This document shows positions 34,601 to 45,903 of a stretch of 64,000 nt of DNA, piece by piece. The notes below the pieces were generated by a model. The model saw nothing but the letters and a program-made list of their open reading frames with translations. It did not search any database and was not told the DNA's origin. Source of the stretch: Portulaca oleracea (lineage: Eukaryota > Streptophyta > Magnoliopsida > Caryophyllales > Portulacaceae); assembly GCA_029582165.1 (NCBI GenBank), contig CM055870.1, positions 17,052,332 through 17,116,331 of the forward strand, given 5' to 3'. How positions within the stretch are numbered: the stretch's first letter is position 1; the number at the start of each line of letters is the position of its first letter. Made by a program: the position numbers and the translations under genes.

Positions 34601-36555
34601 CTGCTAATAGAATGTGAAGTAAACTAATAGAATGTGAAGTAAAATTCTCAACTTTCCCAAAATTATATTAGTATTTTTCTTTTATAAGCATAATATGTTG
34701 GAGTATTAATACATTAATTGCACAAAACTAAATTAGAATAAATTGTTATTTAGGGAGCATAATGAAAAAATTAAAGTTAAAGCCGCATGAAAGGAGCCAA
34801 AATTGCCATCATAGTATCATACTATGAATTACTAAAGTTAGTTAAAAATCAAAACTAGAAAAAGCTTTTCCATTTTCATCAGCAATATACAAAATGCTCA
34901 ACAGCAAAAAAACCCAAATATTTTTGTTGAATAGCTATTATGTGCGTGGCACATGAATTAAAAAGCTACTTTCCTATTCTTATCTTTCCTCTGCTGGAAT
35001 CCTATACTTTCATCCTTTCATCTGACAAAATGAACTGTCCTAGTTACAAATAATTCTAGGTCCAAAATGAACTGTCTAAACTCACTAATGCTCCTACAAG
35101 TTGTTTCCTAATTAATTATTCATACATTCATTTTTGTCCAGTTCAAGCATCCACAACTTCGTCGGCCCTATTCTTTGCATGTTTTTTCCTTCTCAATTCC
35201 ACTCCCTTTCAGCTTTTATGGTCAACATTATGTCATTCAATCTCCTTTTTTTCTCATACAGATTACTTGAAGAGTAGAATTAGTACGAAAAGAAGCACCC
35301 ATAATCACCACATTCTTTTCAATTTAATTAGTCATCGCCCAATGTTATGAGGAAGAACAGTTACACTAACACATAGGTTTCTGCAGCTCCCAGATCAAAT
35401 TTATAAAAGACTTCCATTTTAAAAACATCCTCTTTCATCATCTTTCCACTTTCCAATCATACAATGATTTAATCATCCACCTCATAAGTCATAACTACTG
35501 CACGTGTTAATCCCATAAAATTAGACATTGCTCCACAAATGCGCAAGTACCTGCATCATCACAATCAGCCTACCTAGTTTTGCAAATACATTGCATTGAA
35601 ACTACACCATGATCATACTCAATACTTGTAGGATACTGACAAAGCTTTTTGTTTCTTTTTTTTCCAACTTACATCAGGCGTGACATAGAATACCACGAGT
35701 TCCAGGAGTGGGCACTTGTTCACTTTGTAACAAAAACCAAGCAGAGCAAACCATGACTGTGTTGTGGAATTGACGAACTGATTATCCGCAATCAAATAGC
35801 ACTAAAAATTTATCCTAGTTCCTTGCATCTAATTCAAAGCCTGAGCACTGCATCATTTTAACATATCATATATGTCATTATTGCCATGAGTGTGGTTCAT
35901 GTCCAAACTCCAAAACAGCTAAACACTGGAACAGTCTACACAGATAGTCTTCCAGTTGTCCCCAGCTAAGTTTTATCCAGTAATTGCAATAGTTGAGTAC
36001 TCGTCCAATAATACAATATTTATTTGTCTCCTCATCATATATCTTTGCTTATATAAAGTTTTAAGGATCACACGTCCACAACCTTTTCGATCATCAACAT
36101 CTCTATAAGAAGATTCAAAATTCTAAACGATGGAATCAAAAATGCTATCTAATCTATGTCACTTGATACAGCACTCCCATTCAATGGAACTCAAATTAGT
36201 CCACAACCTCCATGTAGTGGGATCTGACAAGCACATCAATCAGATGGTCCACCACAAGTACCAAATACATTGGCCCACTTATAACACACTGCATTCATAT
36301 TTTTGTAATGATTCACCCGGTTCAAAGTAATGAATGAGGCTAATCATCCACGACAATAATATGGTCCAAATATGCAACAAAGGAAAGAAACTAACATTGC
36401 AATACCTAACACCCCAACAATTGGAAGTCGTGAGGATTGAGAAGGGAGGAAAGAGGCCTCACCAAGGGTGTATATGGTTTGGTGCGCATGTCAGGGAAGG
36501 TGCGGGGCCTGTCTTGATAAGGCCCCATGGCACCATTCTCCAAATCATCCATCAT
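20907..36555 (-). CDS. AVP2: type II (K+-independent) H+-translocating inorganic pyrophosphatase, 14 coding exons, 798 aa
   Basis: Membrane proton pump driven by pyrophosphate hydrolysis; plant type II enzymes are known from Golgi-related membranes. Coding exons, 5' to 3': 36463-36555, 32321-32524, 30245-30396, 29998-30145, 29776-29908, 26404-26576, 24162-24282, 23772-23953, 23182-23619, 22933-23097, 22673-22828, 22489-22600, 21382-21601, 20907-21006. All introns are GT-AG and the phases join without a break. The start is MMDDLENG, like other plant type II proteins. Residues about 289-300 ([12 protein letters not shown]) are the pyrophosphate/Mg site. [10 protein letters not shown] carries Lys567, where K+-dependent type I pumps have Ala, and this marks type II. 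The C-terminus is [20 protein letters not shown]. Many hydrophobic segments fit about 16 membrane spans. Length is close to the Arabidopsis protein (about 800). Introns 1, 2, 5 and 6 are large and hold repeats. Confidence 0.95.
22469..22479. repeat. G-run beside exon 12
   Basis: A homopolymer-like G stretch in intron 12, about ten bases outside the donor site of exon 12. Confidence 0.6.
25136..25170. repeat. (CT)n microsatellite in intron 6
   Basis: About 17 perfect CT units. Confidence 0.95.
27020..27960 (+). pseudogene. L1 LINE 3' fragment in intron 5, antisense to the host gene
   Basis: Broken plus-strand frames resemble the C-terminal part of plant L1 ORF2. A segment ending [17 protein letters not shown] is at about 27150. 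A zinc-domain-like [15 protein letters not shown] is at about 27383-27427, followed by a Cys-rich CSLC/H-like region at about 27465-27520. It ends in TTTGTAAAAAGATGGCATC and a short AT-rich tail near 27960, as L1 3' ends do. It is 5'-truncated with stops. It lies wholly inside intron 5, so it should not affect the protein. Confidence 0.7.
28078..28405. repeat. GC-rich AAGGCG/CGCCTT repeat in intron 5
   Basis: Many copies of AAGGCGTG, AAGGCACA and inverted CGCACGCCTTTT give a loosely palindromic block in an AT-rich intron. It resembles short plant repeats with ends like TTTTAAAAGGCG, but I could not define ends or a target duplication. Confidence 0.4.
29002..29529. repeat. about 245-bp tandem duplication in intron 5
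   Basis: Copy 1 (29002-29246) and copy 2 (29278-29529) align along their whole length with about 85-90% identity by eye and small indels. Both start AACCAGTAGAYGCAAAAATG and end AAGTAATGCTTCATGTT. A telomere-like tract separates them. Confidence 0.85.
29247..29280. repeat. interstitial telomere-like tract
   Basis: Two perfect CCCTAAA units followed by degenerate CTCTAAAC units, about 34 bases in total, exactly between the two duplicated copies. The plant telomere unit is CCCTAAA/TTTAGGG. Confidence 0.75.
30617..31852 (+). mobile_element. non-autonomous Helitron-like element in intron 2
   Basis: It starts TCTATATATTAC after an A. It ends with a small hairpin (CCATGC...GCACGG at 31826-31840), a short spacer, then CTAG followed by T. 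This is the A-TC...CTRR-T layout of Helitrons, with no target duplication. The inside is a tandem array whose units each begin like the 5' end (TCTATATAATATTAATAG, then GTTTGTGGGTCC), about 150-200 bp apart at roughly 30934, 31130, 31275 and 31630. (TAA)n tracts lie between them. No Rep/helicase is present. Confidence 0.65.
31324..31488. mobile_element. 165-bp MITE nested in the Helitron
   Basis: The ends are inverted repeats around TTGTTAAAATCGGGATC. A perfect 9-bp duplication TTTTGACCA (31315-31323 and 31489-31497) flanks it, which suggests a Mutator-type origin. Confidence 0.75.
32930..33330. repeat. repeat with GATGTGGGACTCAT boxes in intron 1
   Basis: Two GATGTGGGACTCAT copies (about 32988 and 33309) and a CTGATACCAATTAATG box (about 33159), resembling a tRNA-Met primer site, recall small plant retroelements. 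Ends are not defined. I report it as a repeat only. Confidence 0.35.
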
Positions 36556-37532
36556 GATGGAGTGGGTGGAATTCACCCTCCTGGCCACTGGGAATGGGCT
36601 GAACTCGCCACTTTGGGGGAGCTCTCCCCCTGAACCCGGTCGCTGTATTTTTAAATGCTGTTCTTCAATTCCCCCAAGGGGCTTTAAGAGATCTTGCTGT
36701 GGATTTTTTACCTTCTCAAATAAAGATCTGATTACGAGTATAGCAAGCAACTCATCCTCTTTCTTCTCTCTTACAATCAGACCGCTCTTTCTCCGCTTAT
36801 ATTGACAACACTGTGAAAATGAACTCCAATGAGTTTAACAATTCCAACACGCTAAAATAATCTGTACATCTCTTCTTCATAAAAACAATCCTCAGTTTCA
36901 TTCAACCAATGTTGATCTCAACTTCATATTTTCATATAAATTTTAACATCCCCATTATCTCCATTCATCCATACCAACAAAAACAATTCTAACAAATCTT
37001 CCCCAAATTAATTTTGATGTAAAATTCGATATCTTCAAATCAAATGAACACTAAAACCACCCTGCTCGATTACCTTTTGATGCCACTAATGAGCCTAATC
37101 GCAAATGCGAAGTTGAGAAAATTTTCATTACAAACGAACAAATATTAAGTAAGATACAAACAAACAAATTCGATCAAATCAAAAACCCTATAACCCAAAA
37201 CAGCACCTGAATTTCACAAAACACACACCAAAAATATGATCTAAACGCAACAAATCAATTGGACAAACAGAACAATCAAAAAATAACAATGAACACTCGA
37301 AAATGCATTTCGATCAACGATCAGAGAAGTCAACTACGCAAAAATCGAAATGAGAACGAAGATCCATTAAAATCAAACGAGAATTGAAACAAAAAACCTA
37401 AAATATGGAATTACTTACATGAAATGCGTCAGAAGATCTGGATTGAGCTTAGAAAAAGCGGTTATTTATTCGAGCTATGGCTTCCGTAACGGCTATGACA
37501 CTCCTGCAACTCCTCACACAGGGACGGAGGAG

Positions 37533-37560
<28 letters not shown>
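36556..37560 (-). promoter_or_regulatory. 5' leader of the pyrophosphatase gene with a leader intron
   Basis: Leader sequence next to the start runs to an acceptor (AG at 36811-36812, minus strand). A second leader exon probably ends at the donor site at 37419-37420 (CATTTCAT|GTAAGTAA), giving an intron of about 610 bases. The upstream exon probably includes the (CT)n tract, read on the minus strand, at 37535-37562, a common feature of plant leaders and core promoters. The transcription start is not visible. Confidence 0.55.

Positions 37561-37562
<2 letters not shown>
37535..37562. repeat. (GA)n tract in the leader/core promoter
   Basis: About 14 GA units; on the coding strand of the gene this is a CT-rich tract. 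Confidence 0.9.
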
Positions 37563-37566
<4 letters not shown>

Positions 37567-37699
37567 TTTGGAGTATCAGAGGCTGAGTGTGAAAATTTTG
37601 ATTTTAGTCGAACCTTTTTAGTTTTTTTTTTAACCCTTTCTCGCTTTCGTTTTTCTGGATTTGGGGTCTTTTTGGGAAAGGTATTTGAGGATATATATT

Positions 37700-39292
37700 A
37701 GAATAAAATATTTCACATCTTGATTTATTCTTTTTTTTTTAAGATCACATCTTGATTTAATCTTCGCCAAAACCCTATTAAATTTATTACTTGTGGAATT
37801 TCTTTCATTAAATATTTCTAAGTTTGAGATTTGACATTTCTCTCATGAAATATCAGTAATTATTATTATAGTTTTCAGTTAGTTTTCATAAATTAAAGTG
37901 AAGGGACTATTTTAAAATGAAAATTTTTCATTGTTGAATTTTTTTCAATTATGGTAGCTAAATTCTTTTCTATTATTTTAGCACTAAAATCAATTGCATC
38001 AGCTAAAATTATTTACTATGTAATAATAAATATGATTAATTAACTATTATAAGTTATTTGCATCAAAATATATTGATCTCATTTTTTTAAAATTGAATCA
38101 ACGGTTGTTATACTTTTTAACTACGATAGTTAACAATATCATAGTATTTTCTTAAAAATATTAAATTTTGTAAATTTATATCTAAATGATAACATTACTT
38201 GTACAGCAAGTTACTTTGATCAACATATGTTGATTTGGACTTGTTAAATGTAAAATAAAATTTTTAATTGCGCCGGCAAAATAATCGGGTCCAGGTCAAA
38301 TCTGGGTCGTCAATGTTAAAATTTGAACGAGAAATTGATGTCTGGACCCGATTTTTTCTGTTCAAATACTCAAATTGGGTCTGACAATTCGGACGAGATC
38401 TGTCTTTGGGTTTAAATTAGGTTCAAACAATAAAAAAAAGAAATATTATGTCCAAATATTCGATCAATATTCGAAATTTAGACAAAAAGTTTATGACTGA
38501 ATTGACCGAATATCGGATAATATTTCTCTTTTTTCTATCGTTCGAAATTAAATTCATATTACCGTACTAATATTTTAAAAAAGAAGATTGGAGAATTGAG
38601 TAAATATATTCCCTATACATAACTATTTGATCAGTGTGATGAGTAATGAATGTTTCTCCTATATTTCTATATATAAAAAAAGAACTAAAACTACTTGATC
38701 GAGTAACTGAAACTATAATTATAATAAAAAAGGTGATATTTTTAACCTATGTAAAAATATTGAAATATTCTTTTATTTTTTCGCTACTAAAATGATGCAT
38801 TGCGATTGCAAATTACAATTTTTGTGTGTAATTAAACCAATTTTATTTGTGAATTTACGGAACCCATAAGTCCTACTCCTATGGGTACCAAATTCATCTC
38901 ACTTCTCCAATATAATATTAGCATATAATTTTATTTCTTAATATAAAACTAACCTACACTTCCATATCTGCCCCTGGTATTTGACTAATGGAAATTCCAG
39001 ACCCAAAATAAATAAATAGTTCTAATACTGTCTAGTTTTATGGAGCAATGTGTATGCTGTACGTTCCAACTCGTGATACTGACGTGGCATTATAAAAGTC
39101 ATACATCCAATGAAATTTAGCCACGTAATCAATTGAACTGTCGACTCCACTCATATTTGGACATGCTGTACAAAATGTAGTTTACGTCCCTAGACCAGAC
39201 TTTTCACATGATGGTGTCAAACCGTGTAGAATTGAAATTGTTGACTTGGAAAAAATTTATAATGGTTGTTAATTATATGACAACTATTACAA
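37700..39292. other. intergenic, AT-rich
   Basis: About 70% AT, without supported genes. It probably holds the distal promoter of the pyrophosphatase gene on its left side. Confidence 0.5.
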
Positions 39293-39609
39293 TAAAAATA
39301 AGGGAAATTGGTTCTAATAATATAAATTTTTGGCCATATAAAACTTAATAATACGAACTTCCGGTTCAGTGATGAATAATACGAAATTTGACCCCATGTT
39401 GCCCCCAATAGCACGCCACCGAGTTAAGATGAACTTGACTCGACGGCAGTCTGACGTGGCGGCGAAGGCACGCGCCTTGTTGTTTTGACTTTGCCACGTC
39501 ATCCGCATTGACTTAAAAAAATAATACGAATTTTTACCGTTATTGCTCTGAATAATACGAAATTGGTTCTAATAATATGAACATAGGAATGATGTTTGTT
39601 GATCCAAAC

Positions 39610-40111
39610 TAGAGGTAGCACCCTTTGAGGAAAAATTGCGAGAGACTAGACTGAGATGGTTTGGGCATGTCCGTCAGAGAAGCGAGGATGCCCCTATAAA
39701 GAGGTGCGAAGGGATTGGGTTATCCCAGGGTCGGCGTGGGCGTGGGAGACCTAAACAGTCTCTGAGAGATGATAAGAGAAGATCTAAGACTCCTAGGTTT
39801 AGTGGAGGACATGGCTCTAAATAGGGGGTTTGGCGGGCTAGTATTAAGGTCGTAGGGTGAGGAAGGGTTTTTGTGTTCCGAGCTAGTTTTTTGGTCTTTT
39901 GGCTTGTATTTGTTTTCTTGTGCAGGTACTTGTTTGCTCGTTCAGAAACACTCGCAACACTCTGGCATGTAGTTTCTTCCCTTAACAAGCTTCCCCTCTG
40001 TTTTTCCTTCGAATCCGTCGGAATCAATCTCTCCATGAACTTTTGTTCACGGGGGTAAGACTGCCTACATTAGGATCCCCCAGACCGCGCTCAAACGTGT
40101 CACCTGGGAGG

Positions 40112-40143
<32 letters not shown>

Positions 40144-40145
40144 GC
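39610..40145 (+). pseudogene. RTE LINE 3' fragment nested in the MULE
   Basis: The frame from 39636 reads RETRLRWFGHVRQRSEDAP and then RGRGRPKQSLRDD, the conserved C-terminal end of plant RTE ORF2 proteins. The 3' untranslated part carries AGACTGCCTACATTAGGATC, typical of the family, and ends in (GTT)n at 40110-40145. The 5' end is truncated, as usual for LINE copies. Confidence 0.8.
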
Positions 40146-40717
40146 ATCTTCTTCAATCCTCCCCCTCTTTCTCCTCCTCCATCGGAATCAAACCCAGAAA
40201 AAAAAGTTCGATCTGGGTTTTTTGAGTGGCGAGGCGGTGGATCTGTTCAACAATGGCGTCCTCCTTTTCCATCCCACAACCCCTTCTTCCCTCCTCCAAA
40301 ACCCTCCTTCTCTGAAATCCAAACCCAAAACCCTCTTTCTGCCATGATTGAATCGACATCAAAACCAAATAAACCAATAAAAGAGCAACCTGCACAGAAA
40401 CCCTTCTTTCATTGTCGTATTTTGATTCGGATTGATGGTATGAGAGAAGAATTAAATTGCAGAAACCCTACGCTCAGGTTTAATTATGTTTGAAGAATCC
40501 GAAGACTAAGATATAGCTGCGAAATCTGCACAGAAATGCGAGAGATGTGAGATAGAGACTCTGTATGTGAGAGAGAAAGCGAGAGAGATGGCACCTTCAA
40601 ATTTTCAACTGGAAACAAATGCATGTTTTTGTCATCAGGTGAAGAGGAGGTGGATCAAGTAGAGGCAGCGTTCTTCGGGTTTTAGGGTTTGGAGAAAGGA
40701 GGAGGAATCGGGGGAAA

Positions 40718-40910
40718 TTGTTTTCTGGGTTTTGGAATTCGACTGAAACCCAGTAACAAGAGCAAGAAAATTGATGAAGATTGTTTGATTGTTTTCTGGG
40801 TTTTGCAATTCGAGTGGAGAGTGGAGAAAATGAGTATTGGTTGGTTGTTTTCTGGGTTTTGCAATTCGAGTAATACCCAGTAAAAGAGTCGAAGAAATTG
40901 ATGAAGATGA
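40718..40910. repeat. three-copy repeat inside the MULE
   Basis: The motif TTGTTTTCTGGGTTTTG followed by AATTCGA occurs three times at about 60-70 base spacing. The outer copies also share ACCCAGTAA. Confidence 0.7.
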
Positions 40911-41454
40911 TGTTTGAGAGCAACATGGGATCTGGGTTTTCTGGGCTTGATTCCGATGGAGGAGGAGAGAGAGGGGGGGATTGAAGAAGATGATGAAGTA
41001 AAAATGGGATCTGAGATGTTTAGAGAGAAAAAAAGTTCGTATTATTCAGAACAACATAGGTAAAAGTTCGTATTATTTTTTAAGTCAACGCGGATGACGT
41101 GGAAAAGTCAAAACAACAAGGCGCGTGCCTCCGCCGCCACGTCAGACCGCCGCCGAGTCAAGTTAATCTTAACTCGGTGGCGTGTTATTAGGGGCAACAG
41201 GAGGTCAAAGTTCGTATTATTCATCACTGAATCGAAATTTCATATTATTAAGTCTTATATGGCCAAAAGTTCATATTATTACAATCCAATTTCTCTAAAA
41301 ATAATGTTTATTTATATATGTGTCTAGTTTTATTTTCGTCATTTATTTTTTTTATTTACTATAATATTACAAAATATATTTTTTTAATCAAAAAAATTTT
41401 TACAAAACTTTTTAAAATTTAAATATCTTAAGTCTAAGTTTTTTTTATATATGT

Positions 41455-41850
41455 GTGTCCTGGGGAAGCAAGTGGGTGTCGCACCTGTGACATGTGTGTC
41501 ACAATCGCGATTGAGTGCACTAGCCGAATGTCGTGCCCATGGCAGTTTGGTCGCGCCACTGACGTCTTCCCCAGGATTCATGGAGTTGGCACAACGTCAC
41601 GCCTGCGATGCACTGAGTCGCGGTCACGACCCCGCGCAAGGATAATTCTTGATTGAGGAATTGCTTGGGATCATGTCTGCGACCAACACATGGTCACGAC
41701 CGCGACCAGGAGGTCGCGTCCACGACACATTTTGCCCAGATGTCCCGACCAACGTCATGCTCGTGGCATGGTTGTTGTGCCCCTGACGTGTCTGGAGGAA
41801 CTTAGGTGTCGCGGCTGCAACTTGTTTGTCGCGCCCGCGACGTACTTGGG
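41455..41850. repeat. cluster of GTCGCG/CGCGAC palindromes
   Basis: GTCGCG, CGCGAC, GTCACG and CGTGAC half-sites recur about every 20 bases, often as near-palindromes (such as GGTCACGACCGCGACC). A TATA box follows at 41934-41940 on the plus strand. The GC content is far above the surroundings. Confidence 0.7.
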
Positions 41851-41933
41851 AAAATCGAGACTTCCTCTGATTTTTCCCTTCTTTTGTTTCTCCCCTTTTG
41901 TGTAATCCCTCTTTTGCCCCTCCCTTAATGAAT

Positions 41934-41940
41934 TATAAAA
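41934..41940 (+). promoter_or_regulatory. TATA box after the palindromic cluster
   Basis: TATAAAA, about 85 bases downstream of the last palindrome. The following 400 bases lack long frames and look like an LTR R-U5 region; no primer site was recognised. Confidence 0.45.
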
Positions 41941-42606
41941 CCTCTCTAGGAGGTCATTTATTGTAATGCTTGGATCCCTTTTGTAATTTGGTCCCATTTT
42001 CCTTCTTCCCCCTCATTGTTTATAATTATTTACAATGGGTTGGAAGAGGCATTCAATGTGTATTCAATACAAGAGCTGAGTTTTCTCTCAAGTTTCTCTC
42101 TTCTTCAAGTCTTGCTTACTTTATCCTCATTCATATTGTGGTGGTGTTCAAGCCAAATCCTTTATAGAATTGTGGTGGTTATTTCCTTTGTCAATTCTTA
42201 GTGGGTTTGATAGTTCTTGGGAGGTGGTTCTCCTTTACTCCAAGTCCATATTTAGTGCGGGAAGCAACTATACTAGGGTTTGATTGTGATATTCATCATC
42301 TTCATCATCAAGTTATCAACTCAGGCATAAATTCCCACCATGGCATGCTTCAGCTAGGCGCAAGGTATAGAAAAATGGTTTTGTAAGAAGTATCATGGAA
42401 AGGAGCGACGAACATGTGGCGCACATGGCAGAACTCCTGGAGCAGAGTGATGGCATGAGACCCAGATGGAGTAGGATGCAAGCTCTGGGGAATAAAGTGC
42501 GACTATGGTGGCCATTGATGCCTGATAGCGACTTGAAACCTTGACAAAGAAAAAGAAAAAAAGATAGGCTTCCAGTCAAGGGGAACGCATGTGGATGTGG
42601 TTCGTG

Positions 42607-43085
42607 CACTACAACAAAAGTAACCTATTTGCAACATTTATTATGGCATATTAAATTATTACAATAGAGTATTTTAAGAAATAGTTTATAAAAATGTTGC
42701 ATAAGGTCTAAGGTATATTGTAACAATTTTTCCTTAAGTATTGCTAGAGAACTCTAATCCAACGCTTTTGGGGGGAAAAAATTAACAAAGAGAAAAGGTA
42801 CAATTAGAAAGTTTTGTTATCTCCCTGAAGAATTATTCCAAAATTTCCCCTTTAACCAAATCATCCTAAACTTTTCCTCAAATTTTGAACTAAAAGTAAA
42901 ATAAATTCTCTCTTTTTTCCAATAACACAGACTCTCATCCCCTGATTGCGCCCACATTTTGATCGACTTCTACCCCTTTTCCTTAAAAACTAGATGCCAA
43001 CCAAAACCAATCCACCTAGCCAACTCCAATCTCTAGATTCAAGTTTTCCTCCCCAATCTCTATATATAAATCACATTGGCTTAAC
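42607..43085. mobile_element. CACTA (En/Spm-type) transposon end, truncated
   Basis: The sequence begins CACTACAACAAAAG, the hallmark end of CACTA elements, followed by subterminal GCAACATTT and inverted AAATGTTGC motifs. The opposite end (TGTAGTG) is not found before the gypsy fragment starts, so the element is broken. The right limit is approximate. Confidence 0.7.
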
Positions 43086-45107
43086 TTAGTCTGGAATCAT
43101 TCCGGCTCCTTGAAGCTGGTCAAACAAGTCATCAATCCTTGGTAGAGGGTATTTGTTCTTGATGGTCACCTTATTTAGCTCGCGATAATCGATACATAGC
43201 CTTAAACTACCATCTTTCTTCTTTACAAACAGCACGGGGGCTCCCCAGGGTGATGTGCTGGGTCTGATGAAACCCTTGATCAAAAGATCATCCAATTGCT
43301 CTCTTAATTCCTTAAGCTCTGCAGGCGCCATTCTATATGGTGCCTTAGATATAGGTCTTGTTCCTGGGATTAGCTCAATCTCAAAATCAATTTCCCTCCT
43401 CGGGGGTAGCTTGGTAACTTCTTCTGGGAAGACATCTTGAAAATCACGCACTACGGGGATCTCTTCTATCTTGGGCGGAGTCTTCAAATCCTGACTTACA
43501 AAACATAGGTAGCCTTCGCACCCATGATTAAGCATCTTTCGAGCCTTTACGTAGGTTATGATGGGGCACGGCTTAGCTCCTAAGTCCCCAATGAAATGAA
43601 CTTCCGTACCCGAGGCATTCTTAAGAATGACTATCCCCTCATTACACTTGATTTGGGCTTGCGTCGAGATCAACCAATCCATACCCAGAATGATATCAAA
43701 CTCTTTTAGATCTAACTGAATAAGATTAGCGGGAAATATCTCTGACTTCAACATGAGTGGAACACCCACAAAACTAGTCGTGCAAAGCATGGTTTGACCA
43801 TTAGGTAGGCTAATAGAATAATTCACTCTACTGGCTAGATTTTGAAACTTTAACTTTGAGGCAACTTTAGTTGAAATAAAAGAATGCGTTGCTCCAGAAT
43901 CAAATAATGCAGTTAAGGGTTGCATATATATACAAACTGTGCCAGTGACAACCATACCAGATTTCGCTGCCTCTTTCTTGCTCATGACGTAGGCCTGACC
44001 CACTGAGCCTTGTTGTGGTGCTGCCCTGCTTGGCGGTGCGAGACGTGTGGTGCCTGGTTCCGGTCTCCGGCCTCTCTTTGGACATTCTGCAGCTTTATGA
44101 TCCGGGGCTCCACACCATAAGCAGTTCCCCGTACCTACCCGACACTGGGCAGTAGTGTGGTTGGTCCTACCACATTTCTTGCAGGGTTCCCTAATGTTGA
44201 CAGGAGCTGCTTGGTTTCTTGGGGCCGGAGGCACTGGCCTCTTGGCTGGGTTGCTTCCCACATTCGAGGCACTTGATGCTCCTCTGTCGTTCCACCTTCT
44301 TTTGGCATTTCCTTGGTTTCCAGGGTTTAGAGCTCTCAGCTCCTTTCTTACTCGTTCTACCTCTACAGCTCTCTCGTACATTTCCTGCATGGTTCGGAAG
44401 TCGTGGGAGGATAACTGACTACGAATATATGGCGCTAGGCCTCCCTCATATCGGGTTAACTTCAACCTCTCCGATGCAACATATTCTGGGGCGAATCGGG
44501 ATAGCTCGTTGAACTTGGCGGTGTACTGCACTACTGATATATCTTTGTTAAGCATACTCCACTCTAGGAATTCCTTCTCTTTCTGACGCCTAAGAGAGGT
44601 AGGGTAAAACTGAGCTCGTAAATCGCTTAGGAAGTCACTCCAAGACTTCGCGGTCCCTTGATACTTATCCTTGATGGTTCCCCACCAAATATCCGCTTCT
44701 CCCTTCAGATAGTAGGTGCCTATGGCTAGCTTCTTATCTTCCGGTACCTCGACCACTTCAAAGATCTTTTCGAATTCACGAATCCATTCTTCTAGCGCTA
44801 CAGGGTCATAGCCCCCTTTGTAAAAAGATGGGTTCCTTCGGGCTACCCTATCAGCATAATTCTCTTCTCTTGCCCTACTCGCTTGGCCCGTAGGTGGAAA
44901 GGGTATGCGCCTAAACAACTCTTGCATCAACATCCCAAAGGGGTCAGGGTGTTGGGGCTGATTAAAAGGAACAGATCCTAGAGAAGACTCAGAGGGGTTA
45001 ACCATCCCTGGGTTCAATTGAGGTCCCTGCAGTTCTAAAAGATTCCCCTCAGCGGTCCCGTTTCCGGGTTCTTCCTGCGATGGCGTATTTCTTGAACTTT
45101 GCGACAT
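43086..45107 (-). pseudogene. Tekay-like gypsy gag-protease-reverse transcriptase, truncated in RT
   Basis: One open frame of 673 codons. Residues about 90-260 are Gag (LKGEADIWW at 134-142). Two CCHC zinc knuckles lie at 309-322 (CKKC..H..C) and 329-342 (CLWC..H..C). The aspartic protease has DSGA at 403-406. Reverse transcriptase starts near 570 and breaks off after [18 protein letters not shown], so the catalytic YxDD box, RNase H, integrase and chromodomain are missing. This is host-cell retrotransposon sequence of a chromovirus-like type. The intact frame suggests recent activity before truncation. The leader and LTR to its right belong to it. Confidence 0.9.
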
Positions 45108-45681
45108 GCTACAATATTACAACAAAATATCTTATTAACCACATAACTTAGCATTATCCCCCTATTTTATAGCCCTTTTTTTCGTAAAACCCAAATTTTA
45201 ATCAAATGCTCCCGCATAGAACCTTGATCCCTTGGTCAAATCTTAGGTATCAACCAAAAACATATATACTTGCATAATTAAAATCTCAAGAGAATTCCCA
45301 CAATCCCAATATACTGTAAACTGTAGAATCCATAATACATATAAATCCATAAATACCGTAACATCCATCCATATTCATAAAATAAAGATAGCAATTCCAC
45401 TTGTGATTGTCATAGAGTTTTATCTCCACTTCCAATCCTAATACATGCGAAAAGAAAAAAAAAACAAAAACTAAGGCATCATGTTTTTCATCCCTTGAAT
45501 TACAAATCCATGCTCCCCTCCACAAAATACTCATAGGGAGATTACAAAATATGCATTGTTTGGCTAATTACACTGATGACCCAAAAGCAAGAACCTAGTC
45601 ACCCATGGTGTCTTGTTGTCATCTAGCCTATATCTATGGTGGCGCCTTGCTAATCTTGCATGCGATCACCGATGGCTATCA

Positions 45682-45903
45682 CTAAACATGGGAATTAGAC
45701 CCCTCTTGTTCTTGATCCCCATCCTCTTCGACCCGTCGAAGTCGTAGAGGACGAGCGGCCGTGCGTGGTGTGTGCCGTATCCTGGGCCCTAAAGAGTTCC
45801 AATCGATATCGTTCTCCGTCGGGGCGGCAGGTGTAGTCGTACCTGCTTCACATCCTTTGATCTGCTTCGGCTCGGGGCACACCTCGTGTTGATCTAGATC
45901 CAT
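45682..45903 (-). CDS. small ORF in the retrotransposon leader, unknown
   Basis: A 73-codon frame between primer site and gag, Arg- and Glu-rich (RPLRLRRVEEDGDQEQ). It overlaps the frame at 45894-46079. The region is clearly richer in GC than its flanks and lies on the element's coding strand. No domain recognised. Could be part of a spliced or frameshifted pre-gag reading frame, or nothing. Confidence 0.3.
   Translation of the reverse strand: MDLDQHEVCPEPKQIKGCEAGTTTPAAPTENDIDWNSLGPRIRHTPRTAARPLRLRRVEEDGDQEQEGSNSHV

Larger units (their letters stand above)
39302..41295. mobile_element. Mutator-like element with about 260-bp inverted repeats (1994 bp)
   Basis: Arms at 39302-39561 and 41035-41295 are inverted copies with high identity, beginning GGGAAATTGG and, inverted, GAGAAATTGG. 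A perfect 9-bp duplication TAAAAATAA flanks the element (39293-39301 and 41296-41304). Long arms plus a 9-bp duplication are typical of MULEs. No transposase is seen. The inside holds an RTE LINE tail (about 39610-40145) and about 870 bp of unknown origin with repeated CTGGGTTTT motifs, so it could be a carrier of captured DNA. Confidence 0.88.

Noticed and set aside
36406..36750. Possible N-terminal extension of the pyrophosphatase upstream of MMDDLENG
   Set aside because: The frame stays open but its first codon is TTG, not ATG, and no upstream ATG is in frame. Type II relatives start with a Met-Met/Met-Asp-like sequence, so the ATG at 36555 is the best start.
41451..41656. Frames in the GTCGCG cluster
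   Set aside because: Palindromic, GC-rich sequence gives open frames in several phases on both strands. No protein-like composition.
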